Part shown: positions 56,883 to 64,000 of the stretch, one piece after another
How the letters are laid out: every line of letters begins with the position of its first letter
Position numbering within the stretch: position 1 is the stretch's first letter
From: Luteimonas aquatica
Lineage (GTDB): Bacteria > Pseudomonadota > Gammaproteobacteria > Xanthomonadales > Xanthomonadaceae
Direction of reading: 5' to 3'
NCBI RefSeq assembly: GCF_022662575.1
Contig: NZ_JALBFU010000001.1
Coordinates: forward strand, 1,181,810 to 1,245,809
Length of the DNA: 64,000 bases
Program-made: the position numbers and the translations under genes
The notes under the pieces: generated by a model
Databases searched by the model: none
The model's input: only the letters and a program-made list of their open reading frames with translations
What the model was told of the DNA's origin: nothing

Positions 56883-58127
56883 ATGGACGCCGCGATCATG
56901 ACCGACGCGCGCCGGGACGGCCTGATCGTCAATGCGACCCTGATCACGCTCGACGCCGAGGCCGGCTACGGCCTGGTCGAGGACGGCGCCCTGGCCTGGC
57001 GCGAGGGCGTGCTCGCCTACGCGGGCCCGCGCGCGGGCCTGCCGGCCGACGCCGCCGGCGGGGACACGCCGACCGTCGATGCCGGCGGCGACTGCATCAC
57101 GCCCGGGCTGGTCGATTGCCATACCCACGCGGTGTTCGCGGGCGACCGCGCCGGCGAATTCGAGCAGCGCCTGCAGGGCGCGGACTACGAACAGATCGCC
57201 CGCGCCGGCGGCGGCATCCTCTCCACCGTGCGGCATACCCGCGCCGCCGACGAGGACGCGCTACTGGCGCAGTCGCTGCCGCGCGCCCGCGCGCTGCGCG
57301 ACGACGGCGTGACCACGCTGGAGATCAAGTCCGGCTACGGCCTGGACCTGGAGAACGAACGCAAGATGCTGCGCGCGGCGCGGCGGGTGGCGGACGCGCT
57401 CGGCATCGACGTGCGCTGCACCTTCCTCGGCGCGCACGCCCTGCCGGCCGAATACGCCGGACGCGCCGACGCCTACATCGACGCCGTGGTCGAATGGATG
57501 CCGAAGCTGCACGCCGAAGGCCTGGTCGATGCGGTGGACGGCTTCTGCGAGCGCATCGGCTTCGACCGCGAACAGACCCGGCGCGTGTTCGCCGCCGCGC
57601 GCGCGCTCGGCCTGCCGGTGAAGCTGCACGCCGACCAGCTCAGCGACGGCGGCGGCGCGGCGCTGGTCGCCGAGTTCGGCGGCCTGTCGGCCGACCACGT
57701 CGAATACACCTCCGAGGCGGGCGTCGCGGCGATGGCGCGCGCCGGCACGGTCGCCGTCCTGCTGCCGGGCGCGTTCCATGTCCTGCGCGAGACGCGACTG
57801 CCGCCGCTGAACGAATTCCGCGCCCAGGGCGTGCCGATGGCGGTGGCCACCGACTGCAATCCCGGCACCTCGCCGCTGCTGTCGCTGCGCCAGGCGATGC
57901 AGCTGGCCTGCGCGCATTTCCGCCTGACGCCGGAGGAAGCGCTGCGCGGCGCCACCGTGAACGCCGCGCGCGCGCTCGGCCTCGCCGACCGCGGCGTGCT
58001 GCGCCCCGGCCTGCGCGCCGACTTCGTGCGCTGGTGCGTTCGCCAGCCGGCCGAGCTGTGCTACTGGCTCGGCGGCGACCTTGCCGCCGGCGTATACGCC
58101 GACGGCCGCCTGTTGACCTCTTCTTGA
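56883..58127 (+). CDS. hutI: Imidazolonepropionase
   Basis: A 414-residue zinc amidohydrolase that opens the imidazolone ring to N-formimino-L-glutamate, the substrate of HutF. Motifs: [102 protein letters not shown] and [11 protein letters not shown]. An ATG at 56898 (MTDARRDG) is an alternative start. It lies divergent from hutF and 14 bases upstream of the membrane dipeptidase gene, which is probably in the same operon. Confidence 0.96.
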   Translation: MDAAIMTDARRDGLIVNATLITLDAEAGYGLVEDGALAWREGVLAYAGPRAGLPADAAGGDTPTVDAGGDCITPGLVDCHTHAVFAGDRAGEFEQRLQGADYEQIARAGGGILSTVRHTRAADEDALLAQSLPRARALRDDGVTTLEIKSGYGLDLENERKMLRAARRVADALGIDVRCTFLGAHALPAEYAGRADAYIDAVVEWMPKLHAEGLVDAVDGFCERIGFDREQTRRVFAAARALGLPVKLHADQLSDGGGAALVAEFGGLSADHVEYTSEAGVAAMARAGTVAVLLPGAFHVLRETRLPPLNEFRAQGVPMAVATDCNPGTSPLLSLRQAMQLACAHFRLTPEEALRGATVNAARALGLADRGVLRPGLRADFVRWCVRQPAELCYWLGGDLAAGVYADGRLLTSS

Positions 58128-58141
58128 CCAGGAACCCCGCC

Positions 58142-59338
58142 ATGTCCCGTGCGTCGCTGCTCGCTCCGCTGCTGCTGTTGCCGATCGCCGCCCTGGCCGC
58201 CGAAGACGCCGCGCGCGCGCTGGCGCGCGAGGCCGTGATCGTCGACACCCATGTCGACGCCCCCGGCATGCTGACCGAGCGCTGGATGGATCTCGGCGCC
58301 GACGCGCAGGGACGCGAGTTCGACTACCCGAAGGCGCGCGCCGGCGGGCTCGATGTCGCCTTCATGTCGATCTACACCTCGCCCGAGCAGGACGAGAAGG
58401 GCGAGGCCTGGCAGATCGCCAACGCCATGATCGATTCGGTCGAGGCCCTGGCCGAGCGCCATCCCGACAAGTTCGCGCTGCTGCGCTCGCCCGGCGACGT
58501 CGACAGGCTGCGCAAGGGCGATCGCGTGCTGCTGCCGCTGGGCATGGAGAACGGCGCGCCGATCGGCGACGACCTCGCCAACCTCAAGCTGTTCCACGAC
58601 CGCGGCGTGCGCTACATCACCCTCGCCCACAGCGCCGCCAACCGCATCGCCGACTCCTCCTACGGCATCGAGCGCAAGTGGCACGGCCTGAGCCCGTTCG
58701 GCAAGCAGGTGGTGGCCGAGATGAACCGGCTCGGCATCATGGTCGACGTCTCGCACATCTCCGACGAGTCCGCGCGCGAGGCCATCGCGCTGAGCCGCGT
58801 GCCGGTGATCGCCAGCCACTCCGCGTTCCGCCACTTCACCCCGGATTTCGAGCGCAACATCAGCGACGAGCTGGCCAAGGCCGTGGCCGCCAAGGGCGGC
58901 GTGGTGCAGGTGCCCTTCGGCATCGCCTTCGTCAACCCGAAGGGCGCCGCCGACACCCAGGCGCATTTCCGCGCCATCAACGACCTCAACAAGCGCAATG
59001 CCGAGCTCAAGGCCGCCGGCAAGCCCGAAGAGGACCGCGAAGCGTTCGAGAAGGCCTGGTCGGATTCGCATCCGGCGCCGGCCACGAAGATCGACGCCGT
59101 CCTCGACCAGATCGACTACGGCGTCAAGCTGATCGGCGTCGACCACGTCGGCATCGGCTCGGATTTCGACGGCGTCAGCGGCGAGCTGCCCGACACCCTG
59201 CGCACGGTCGCCGACTATCCCAACCTGGTGGCCGGCCTGCAGTCGCGCGGCTATTCCGATGCCGACATCCGCAAGATCCTCGGCGGCAACCTGTTGCGGA
59301 CGTGGACCGCCATCGAGGCGGGCGCCGAAAAGCCCTGA
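58142..59338 (+). CDS. Secreted membrane dipeptidase (M19 family)
   Basis: A 398-residue zinc dipeptidase with a signal peptide (ASLLAPLLLLPIAALAAED). Family features: AVIVDTHVDAP (metal His/Asp), LLPLGMENGAPIGDDLANLKLFHDRGVRYITLAHSAANRIADS, MVDVSHISDESAREAIALSRVPVIASHSAFRHFT and IDYGVKLIGVDHVGIGSDFDGV. These proteins cleave dipeptides, including His- or D-residue-containing ones. It starts 14 bases after hutI, so cotranscription with the histidine pathway is likely; the coupling of dipeptide cleavage with histidine breakdown is an inference from position. Confidence 0.94.
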   Translation: MSRASLLAPLLLLPIAALAAEDAARALAREAVIVDTHVDAPGMLTERWMDLGADAQGREFDYPKARAGGLDVAFMSIYTSPEQDEKGEAWQIANAMIDSVEALAERHPDKFALLRSPGDVDRLRKGDRVLLPLGMENGAPIGDDLANLKLFHDRGVRYITLAHSAANRIADSSYGIERKWHGLSPFGKQVVAEMNRLGIMVDVSHISDESAREAIALSRVPVIASHSAFRHFTPDFERNISDELAKAVAAKGGVVQVPFGIAFVNPKGAADTQAHFRAINDLNKRNAELKAAGKPEEDREAFEKAWSDSHPAPATKIDAVLDQIDYGVKLIGVDHVGIGSDFDGVSGELPDTLRTVADYPNLVAGLQSRGYSDADIRKILGGNLLRTWTAIEAGAEKP

Positions 59339-59360
59339 CGCGGCCGGGGTCCGCGCGGCG

Positions 59361-59690
59361 TCAGCCGCCCGGCAGGTAGCTGGGGACTTTGGCTTTCAGC
59401 AACCTCACCAGGCCCTCGTCCATGTAGCCGTACTCGTCGGGAATCTCCAGGCAGATCACGCGTTTGCCGCCGAGGTGGGCGCGGAACCTCCTGGAAAGCT
59501 TGTCGCAATGCGCGCGCTCCATGACGAAGATCTGATCGGCCCAGCGCAGCAGCTCGGGCGTGAGCGGATTGTCGGCGTCGTGGTCGACCCCGGCCGAGGC
59601 GGTCTCCACGCCCGGCCAGTCGGCGAACACCTGCTCGGCCGTCGGGCTGCGCAGGCGATTGCGGCTGCAGACGAAAAGCACCTTGCGCAA
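59361..59690 (-). CDS. Low-molecular-weight protein tyrosine phosphatase-like protein
   Basis: A 109-residue protein (from a TTG start with GGGA upstream). RKVLFVCSRNRLRSPTAEQVFADWPGVETASAGVDHDADNPLTPELLRWADQIFVMERAHCDKLSRRF is the low-molecular-weight phosphatase fold, but the P-loop reads VCSRNRLRSPTAE, with the CxxNxxRS signature present and Asp of the DPY loop replaced by DEYGYMDEG. A short form of this family is common in Xanthomonadaceae, function unclear. An ATG at 59732 would add 14 residues, but has no ribosome site. Confidence 0.78.
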   Translation of the reverse strand: MRKVLFVCSRNRLRSPTAEQVFADWPGVETASAGVDHDADNPLTPELLRWADQIFVMERAHCDKLSRRFRAHLGGKRVICLEIPDEYGYMDEGLVRLLKAKVPSYLPGG

Positions 59691-59760
59691 GAGCAATCCC
59701 GATCCGGTCGATCTCGATCTCCATCCTGCCATCTACCGATGAAGGCCGGAAGCCTGCGCT

Positions 59761-60636
59761 TCATTCGCGCGTGCTGATCACCGCGCCGGCGCTGGCGCAG
59801 ATCACCAGCGCGATGCCGCCGATCTGCTGCGGGCTCAGCGGCTCGTGCAGGAGCAGATAACCCGCGAGCGCGCCGATGCCGGGCTCGGCGCTCATCAGGA
59901 TGCCGAAGGTCGCCGGCTGCAGGCTGCGCAGGGCCATCATTTCCAGCGCATAGGGCAGCAAGGGCGTGAGCACCGCCAGGCCGACCGTGCTCAGGGCGAG
60001 ATCGGTCGGAAAACGCAGGCCGGTGTCGGACAGCCCGAAGGGCGTGGCGATCAGCGCCGCCGCCGCGAAGGACACCGCCAATCCGTCCAGGCCCTTGAAC
60101 GCCTTGCCGATGTGCTTGCTCAGCAGGATGTAGGCGCCCCAGCCGGCGCCGGCGAGCAGGGCGAAGCCGAAGCCGGCGAGGTCGACGCTCCAGCCCTGGC
60201 GGTCGCGCACCAGCAGCAGCACGCCGGCGAAGGCCAGCAGCAGCCAGACCAGCCGCCAGCTGCGCGCGAAGCCCAGCGCGGCCACGCCGAGCGGGCCGAG
60301 GAACTCGATGGCCACCACCAGACCGAGCGGCACGCGCGTGATCGCCACGAAGAACGACAAGGTCATCGTGGCGATGGCGGTGCCCAGCGCCAGCGCCGCC
60401 AGGAGATCCTCGCGCCGGTAGCGGCGCAGGTTCGGACGCACGATCAGCCCGAGCAGCAGCGCCGCCCAGACCAGGCGCGCCCAGGTGGTGGCGAAGGAGC
60501 CGTGCGCATCCATGACCGGATGCGCCAGGGCGGCGCCCAGCTGCACCGACGTCATCGAGGCCACCGCCATGCACGCGGCCAGGCCCGAGCGCGTGGCGGG
60601 CGTCCCGGTCGCTGCAGCCTTGCCCTCGTCGTGCAT
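59761..60636 (-). CDS. RhtA-like DMT exporter
   Basis: A 291-residue, ten-span EamA protein. VASMTSVQLGAALAHPVMDAHGSFATTWARLVWAALLLGLIVRP and FVAITRVPLGLVVAIEFLGPLGVAALGFARSWR are typical of RhtA-type threonine/homoserine exporters; GWGAYILLSKHIGKAF and RSLQPATFGILMSAEPGIGALAGYLLLHEPLSPQQ complete the pattern. The ATG at 60636 (MHDEGKAAATG) starts a short soluble N-terminus. It lies 71 bases downstream of the SRPBCC gene on the same strand. Substrate inferred as small amino acids or purines. Confidence 0.9.
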   Translation of the reverse strand: MHDEGKAAATGTPATRSGLAACMAVASMTSVQLGAALAHPVMDAHGSFATTWARLVWAALLLGLIVRPNLRRYRREDLLAALALGTAIATMTLSFFVAITRVPLGLVVAIEFLGPLGVAALGFARSWRLVWLLLAFAGVLLLVRDRQGWSVDLAGFGFALLAGAGWGAYILLSKHIGKAFKGLDGLAVSFAAAALIATPFGLSDTGLRFPTDLALSTVGLAVLTPLLPYALEMMALRSLQPATFGILMSAEPGIGALAGYLLLHEPLSPQQIGGIALVICASAGAVISTRE

Positions 60637-60707
60637 CACTACCTCCAGGCCTGTCCAAAGGAACGCGATCCGCCCGGCACGGCCTTCCGGGCGAATCCCG
60701 CATCCCG

Positions 60708-61163
60708 TCACTGGTCGGGGATTTCCGGCTCCACCAGCTTGCCGAGCAGCACCAGCGATTCCTGCCAGCCCAGGTAGCAGAACTCGACCGGGATGGACTC
60801 GGGCACGTTCTCCTGCACGATGTCGATCTCGGTGCCGCAGGCCACCTGGCGGAGCGTGATGGTGGTGGTCATCTCGCCGGGCAGGTTGGGATCCTCGAAG
60901 CTGTCGGTGTAGCGGATGCGCTCGCCCGGCACCAGCTCCAGATACGTCCCGCCGAAGCTGTGGCCGTTGCCGGTGGTGAAATTGGTGAAGCTCATGCGGT
61001 GGACGCCCCCCACTTTCGCGTCGAGCTCGTGCACCTTGCAGGTGAAGCCGTTCGGCGGCAGCCACTTGGCCAGGGCGTCGGCGTCGAGGAAGGCGCGGTA
61101 GACCCGCTCCGGCGGCGCGGTCAGGACACGGTGGAGGCGGACGGTATGGTCGGCGGTCGTCAT
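60708..61163 (-). CDS. SRPBCC family (AHSA1-like) protein
   Basis: A 151-residue START-fold protein of the activator-of-Hsp90 ATPase-1-like group. VRLHRVLTAPPERVYRAFLDADALAKWLPPNGFTCKVHELDAKVGGVHRMSFTNFTTGNGHSFGGTYLELVPGERIRYTDSFED is the classic opening, and GWQESLVLLGKLVEPEIPD the closing helix. It would bind a hydrophobic ligand; no catalytic site is evident. The ATG at 61163 was chosen for the conserved N-terminus. The exporter gene follows downstream. Confidence 0.92.
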   Translation of the reverse strand: MTTADHTVRLHRVLTAPPERVYRAFLDADALAKWLPPNGFTCKVHELDAKVGGVHRMSFTNFTTGNGHSFGGTYLELVPGERIRYTDSFEDPNLPGEMTTTITLRQVACGTEIDIVQENVPESIPVEFCYLGWQESLVLLGKLVEPEIPDQ

Positions 61164-61333
61164 GGGATTTCCCGTTGGCGAGGAGGAGCCCTCTTGCCTG
61201 CGACGAAGCAGCCTGCCCGAAATCGACATCGGCCGCCGCGAATTTGCGGCGGTCCAGGCAGCGGATCCCGAGCCGGCCCCCGCAGCCCTCCCTGAAGGCG
61301 CCCCGCAGCGCCGCAGGCCGATGCGGCGGGCAG

Positions 61334-61359
61334 AAAAAAGCCCCGCTATGCGGGGCTTT
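61334..61359 (-). terminator. Rho-independent terminator after bTHX
   Basis: A perfect 10-base stem, AAAGCCCCGC (61337-61346) with GCGGGGCTTT (61350-61359), loop TAT, with a run of six T on the minus strand. It lies 31 bases past the bTHX stop codon. Confidence 0.92.
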
Positions 61360-61389
61360 CTCATGCGGCGCGGGGTCGGCGATGGCGCC

Positions 61390-61581
61390 TCACTCCTTGG
61401 CGGCCGCCTTCTTGGCCACGACCTTCTTGGCCGGCGCCTTGGTCACCGACTTCGTCGCGGCCTTCTTGGCGACGGGAGCCGAGGCCGTGCCCGCGACCTT
61501 CTTGGTCGCCTGGCTGCGGGCGTTGCCGTAGCTGGAGTTGTAGCGCTTGCCCTTGGCGGTCTTGCGGTCGCCCTTGCCCAT
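61390..61581 (-). CDS. Small ribosomal subunit protein bTHX with a Lys/Ala tail
   Basis: A 63-residue basic protein. Its first 22 residues (MGKGDRKTAKGKRYNSSYGN) match bTHX (Thermus THX, MGKGDRRTRRGK...SYG), which sits in the head of the 30S subunit. Thermus THX has about 26 residues; here a Lys/Ala-rich tail of roughly 40 residues (repeats of AKKAATK, KAPAKKVVAKKAA) resembles histone H1 and extends it, as in other Xanthomonadaceae. It is a single gene with its own terminator. The tail may bind RNA or DNA (inference). Confidence 0.9.
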   Translation of the reverse strand: MGKGDRKTAKGKRYNSSYGNARSQATKKVAGTASAPVAKKAATKSVTKAPAKKVVAKKAAAKE

Positions 61582-61683
61582 GTTCGTGCTCCGAAGTTCG
61601 TGGATGACGTGCTGTCTGGTAACCCAGCATCTTACCACGCCCTCCCGTTCCCTCCGGCCTAGCCCCTACCTACTGGAGCAGAG

Positions 61684-61797
61684 CCCCCTTGGTAAGGGGG
61701 CGCCCCGAAGGGGCGGGGATCGGAAGGCAAAAGCCGGGGCCCAAAGTTTGCTACGCAAACTTTGGGATTGATGCCAATGCTGCGCATTGGCATCAAT
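61684..61797. repeat. Array of four perfect hairpins with 3-base loops
   Basis: Four perfect stems lie head to tail in 114 bases: 61684-61700 (7-base stem, loop GGT), 61701-61715 (6-base stem, CGCCCC-GAA-GGGGCG), 61740-61766 (12-base stem, loop TAC) and 61767-61797 (14-base stem, loop TGC). None has a mismatch. The last stem covers the stop codon of the MerC gene. This gap between the bTHX and MerC genes holds no gene. A structured RNA, a recombination hot spot or a mobile palindromic element cluster are possible. Confidence 0.75.
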
Positions 61798-62203
61798 GCG
61801 CGCAACTCGCGTCATGCACATGCCCATGGTTCAGCCGCAGGTTGAGCAGGTGCGCCAGCCCGACCAGGGTGCCGCCGAAGGTCATCACCGCGGCGTGCAG
61901 CCCGACCGAGCCGCTGTGCCAGGGGTCGTAGAGCAGCCCTGCCCAGATGGCCGCCAGGCCGAGCAGCAGCAGGCCCAGCGCGCGGAACTTGCGATGGCGG
62001 CGATAGCCCCAGACCAGACTGAAGGCGCCCATCAGCGTGGCGAACAGCACGAAGCCGCGCTCGAAGCCGTCGCCGAACCACACCGACAGGCCCACCGAAG
62101 GGATCACCGCCAGGGCCAGGGGCAGCAGCGCGCAATGCAGGGCGCACAGCAGCGAGCCGGTGGCGCCGAGACGATCGAGCAATGCGTGCAGATAGGTCTT
62201 CAT
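61793..62203 (-). CDS. MerC domain-containing metal membrane protein
   Basis: A 136-residue, four-span inner membrane protein. LGATGSLLCALHCALLPLALAVIPSVGL contains the Cys/His pair (CALHC) of MerC-type transporters, and the hydrophobic segments FVLFATLMGAFSLVWGYRR, ALGLLLLGLAAIWAGLLYD and AVMTFGGTLVGLAHLLNL follow. The C-terminus HGHVHDASCAH is a metal-binding tail. No mer genes are near. A Zur palindrome (62249-62266) lies 46 bases upstream and is shared with the divergent zinc receptor, so zinc rather than mercury is the likely ligand (inference). Confidence 0.88.
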   Translation of the reverse strand: MKTYLHALLDRLGATGSLLCALHCALLPLALAVIPSVGLSVWFGDGFERGFVLFATLMGAFSLVWGYRRHRKFRALGLLLLGLAAIWAGLLYDPWHSGSVGLHAAVMTFGGTLVGLAHLLNLRLNHGHVHDASCAH

Positions 62204-62248
62204 GGGGACGTGGAGCGTGACTTGTGGCAGGGGCCGTGTTCTTGTTTT

Positions 62249-62266
62249 GTTATGTTATAACATAAA
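62249..62266. promoter_or_regulatory. Zur box
   Basis: GTTATGTTATAACATAAA contains the perfect 16-base palindrome TTATGTTA/TAACATAA, matching the proteobacterial Zur consensus (TGTTATxxTATAACA-like). It lies between the divergent MerC gene (46 bases away) and the TonB receptor (37 bases away), so both promoters can be repressed by zinc-loaded Zur. It stands out in the AT-poor window. Confidence 0.88.
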
Positions 62267-62302
62267 TAGCTTCTTGTCTCCCCCACCGGATCCCCGCCCT
62301 CC

Positions 62303-64000
62303 ATGCCAACACTCCGCTTGCCGGCCCGCACCGCTCTCGCCATGGCCCTGGCCGCCGTCCTCACCCCCGCTTTCGCCGCGCCGGCGCCCCAGGAGGCCGA
62401 AGCGGCCCAGGCCGGGGCCAGCCAGCCGGCCTCGGACGAACATCATGTCAAAGACCTGGACCGGGTGATGGTCACCGCCCGGCCGATCCCGACCACCGCC
62501 GAGGACCTGGCGCTGCCGATCGAGGTGCTCGCCGGCGACCGCCTGGACGCGGCCAAGTCCAATTCCATCGGCGAGACGGTGGCCAAGCTCCCGGGCGTGC
62601 AGTCTTCCTATTTCGGCCCCGGCGTCGGCCGTCCGATCATCCGCGGCTTCGACGGCGCGCGCGTGCAGGTGCTCAGCGACGGCCTGTCCTCCGGCGACGT
62701 GTCCACCGTCAGCGTCGACCACGCGGTCACCATCGAACCCTTCCTCGCCAACCAGATCGAGGTGCTCAAGGGACCGGCCACCCTGCTCTACGGCAGCGGC
62801 GCGATCGGCGGCGCGGTGAACGTGGTCGACGGCCGCATCCCCGAGGCGCGCACCGAGCAGCCGCTGCAGGGCCGCGCCGAACTGCGCGCCGGCAGCGTCA
62901 ACGACGAGAAGACCGGCATGCTGCGCCTGGACGGCACCGCCGGCAACCTGGTCTTCCATTTCGACGGCATGCACCGCGAAACCGGCGACTACGACATCCC
63001 GGGCTACGCCGAGAGCCGCCGGCACATGGCCGAGGAAGGCGAGACGCCCGACCCGGCCACGCGCGGCACGCTGGACAACAGCGCGGTGCGCACCACCAGC
63101 GGCGCGCTCGGCGTGACCTGGGTCGGCGACCGCGGCTTCCTCGGCGTCGGCTACAGCATGTTCAACACGCGCTACGGCGTGCCCGGCCACGAGCACGAAC
63201 ACGGCGACGACGACCACGGCCACGAGGGCGAGGAAGCCGAGGCCGGCCACGAGGAGGAAGGCGGCGTGCACATCGTCATGGACCAGCGCCGCAGCGAGGT
63301 ACGCGGCGGGCTCGACGATCTGGGTCCCTTCGCCTCGCTGCGCGTGAAGCTGGCGCACACCGACTATACCCACACCGAGTACGAGGGCGAGGTGCCCGGC
63401 ACGGTGTTCGACAACGACAGCACCGAGGGCCGCATCGAGCTCGCCCACAAGCCCTGGGCCGGGTGGAACGGCGCCTTCGGCCTGCAATGGGCGCAGCGCA
63501 AGTTCGACGCCGAGGGCGACGAGGCCTTCGTGCCCCCGTCCAAGTCGCGCGACGTCGGCCTGTTCTGGATCGGTGACCGCGAGTTCGGCCCGGTGAAGCT
63601 GGAGCTGGGCGCGCGCCACGACCGCAACCGCGTCGACGTCGACGATGCCGCCATCGCCATCGGTCGCGATGCGCGCGACCGCGACTTCGGCACCACCAGC
63701 CTGTCGGCGGCGGCGCGCTGGAACGTCGCCGAGGGCTTCCACGTCTCGCTCGGCCTCGACCGCGCGCAGCGCTCGCCCACCGCCGAGGAACTGTATTCGC
63801 AGGGCACGCACGTGGCCACCGGCAGCGTGGAGATCGGCGATGCGCAGCTCGACCGCGAAACCGCCGACCGCGCCGAGCTCGGCTTCCACTGGCACAGCGG
63901 GCCGTTCAAGCTCGGCGCGTCGATCTACCACGTGCGCTACAGCGACTTCATCTACCTGGCCGACACCGGCGTGGAGGAGCACGACGGCCCGCTGCGCGTG
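62303..64000 (+). CDS. ZnuD-like TonB-dependent zinc receptor, 3' truncated
   Basis: The first 566 residues of a receptor whose frame is open to the right edge. A signal peptide (LPARTALAMALAAVLTPAFAAPAP) precedes the plug (DLDRVMVTARPIPTTAEDLALPIEVLAGDRLDAAKSNSIGETVAKLPGVQSSYFGPGVGRPIIRGFDGARVQVLSDGLSSGDVS, then EVLKGPATLLYGSGAIGGAVNVVDGRI), matching ZnuD/Zn-piracy receptors. A His/Asp/Glu-rich loop at about residues 294-322 (HEHEHGDDDHGHEGEE) is the expected zinc-capturing loop. Barrel strands follow. A Zur box lies 37 bases upstream. It opposes the MerC gene across that box. Confidence 0.93.
   Translation, partial: MPTLRLPARTALAMALAAVLTPAFAAPAPQEAEAAQAGASQPASDEHHVKDLDRVMVTARPIPTTAEDLALPIEVLAGDRLDAAKSNSIGETVAKLPGVQSSYFGPGVGRPIIRGFDGARVQVLSDGLSSGDVSTVSVDHAVTIEPFLANQIEVLKGPATLLYGSGAIGGAVNVVDGRIPEARTEQPLQGRAELRAGSVNDEKTGMLRLDGTAGNLVFHFDGMHRETGDYDIPGYAESRRHMAEEGETPDPATRGTLDNSAVRTTSGALGVTWVGDRGFLGVGYSMFNTRYGVPGHEHEHGDDDHGHEGEEAEAGHEEEGGVHIVMDQRRSEVRGGLDDLGPFASLRVKLAHTDYTHTEYEGEVPGTVFDNDSTEGRIELAHKPWAGWNGAFGLQWAQRKFDAEGDEAFVPPSKSRDVGLFWIGDREFGPVKLELGARHDRNRVDVDDAAIAIGRDARDRDFGTTSLSAAARWNVAEGFHVSLGLDRAQRSPTAEELYSQGTHVATGSVEIGDAQLDRETADRAELGFHWHSGPFKLGASIYHVRYSDFIYLADTGVEEHDGPLRV

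Noticed and set aside
61793-62203. Mercury resistance
   Set aside because: Only a MerC-type protein is present, with no MerR, MerT, MerP or MerA, and its promoter region has a Zur-type palindrome, so a mercury role is not supported.
62255-63982. A 575-codon minus-strand frame at the right edge
   Set aside because: It is the shadow of the plus-strand ZnuD-like receptor, whose frame is open to the window edge and has signal peptide, plug and His-rich loop.

Overview
The window is a gapless, GC-rich (roughly 70 percent) bacterial chromosome segment from a gammaproteobacterium of the Xanthomonadaceae/Lysobacteraceae type (Lysobacter- or Luteimonas-like). This rests on codon bias, bTHX with a Lys/Ala tail, a MerC-Zur-ZnuD locus, S41, S33 and DUF885-type peptidases, and many short DUF proteins common in that family. 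No rRNA, tRNA, CRISPR array, transposase or phage gene was seen. About 64 protein genes are packed tightly. No gene-free stretch reaches 300 bases; the longest, about 210 to 250 bases, lie near 23088-23332, 35469-35717, 39202-39421, 41402-41615 and 46374-46598.

1-13.8 kb: a truncated methyltransferase, an intracellular polyhydroxyalkanoate depolymerase with a Cys nucleophile, a PadR/DUF1700-sensor/hydrolase operon with stop-start overlaps, a DUF1579-like protein, a periplasmic cyclophilin, SpeG, a TonB-dependent receptor, several small hypotheticals, a GFA enzyme and a DUF885 lipoprotein. 13.9-22.3 kb: a complete kdpFABCDE potassium uptake operon on the minus strand. It carries a 27-base dyad before kdpF, a dispersed hairpin repeat between kdpB and kdpC, and a terminator-like palindrome embedded in frame in kdpB.

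22.3-37.5 kb: a TorF-type porin, an ABC exporter, a beta-lactamase-fold hydrolase, VOC and DUF72 proteins and four transporters. A WYL regulator is divergent from a DUF1579-like/LysE pair, with a 27-base operator candidate between them. A DUF3649-PepSY-DUF3325 operon shares a Fur-box-bearing intergenic region with an ECF sigma factor and its membrane-protein partner. 37.6-46.4 kb: an S4 RNA-binding protein, a ClpP-like lipoprotein, an FAD/NAD-binding protein, an unrecognised membrane protein with a DxD motif, a GNAT enzyme, a YdeI-type protein, an unknown anchored protein and an amidase.

46.6-59.3 kb: histidine catabolism (hutU, hutF, hutI) interleaved with peptidases (S41, membrane dipeptidase) and an alkylation-repair pair (Ada/AraC/AlkA fusion overlapping ogt). 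HutF implies the five-step formylglutamate route; hutH and hutG are not in the window. 59.4-64 kb: a phosphatase, an RhtA-like exporter, an SRPBCC protein, bTHX, an array of four perfect hairpins, and a divergent MerC/ZnuD-like pair around a perfect Zur-type palindrome. The last receptor runs off the right edge.
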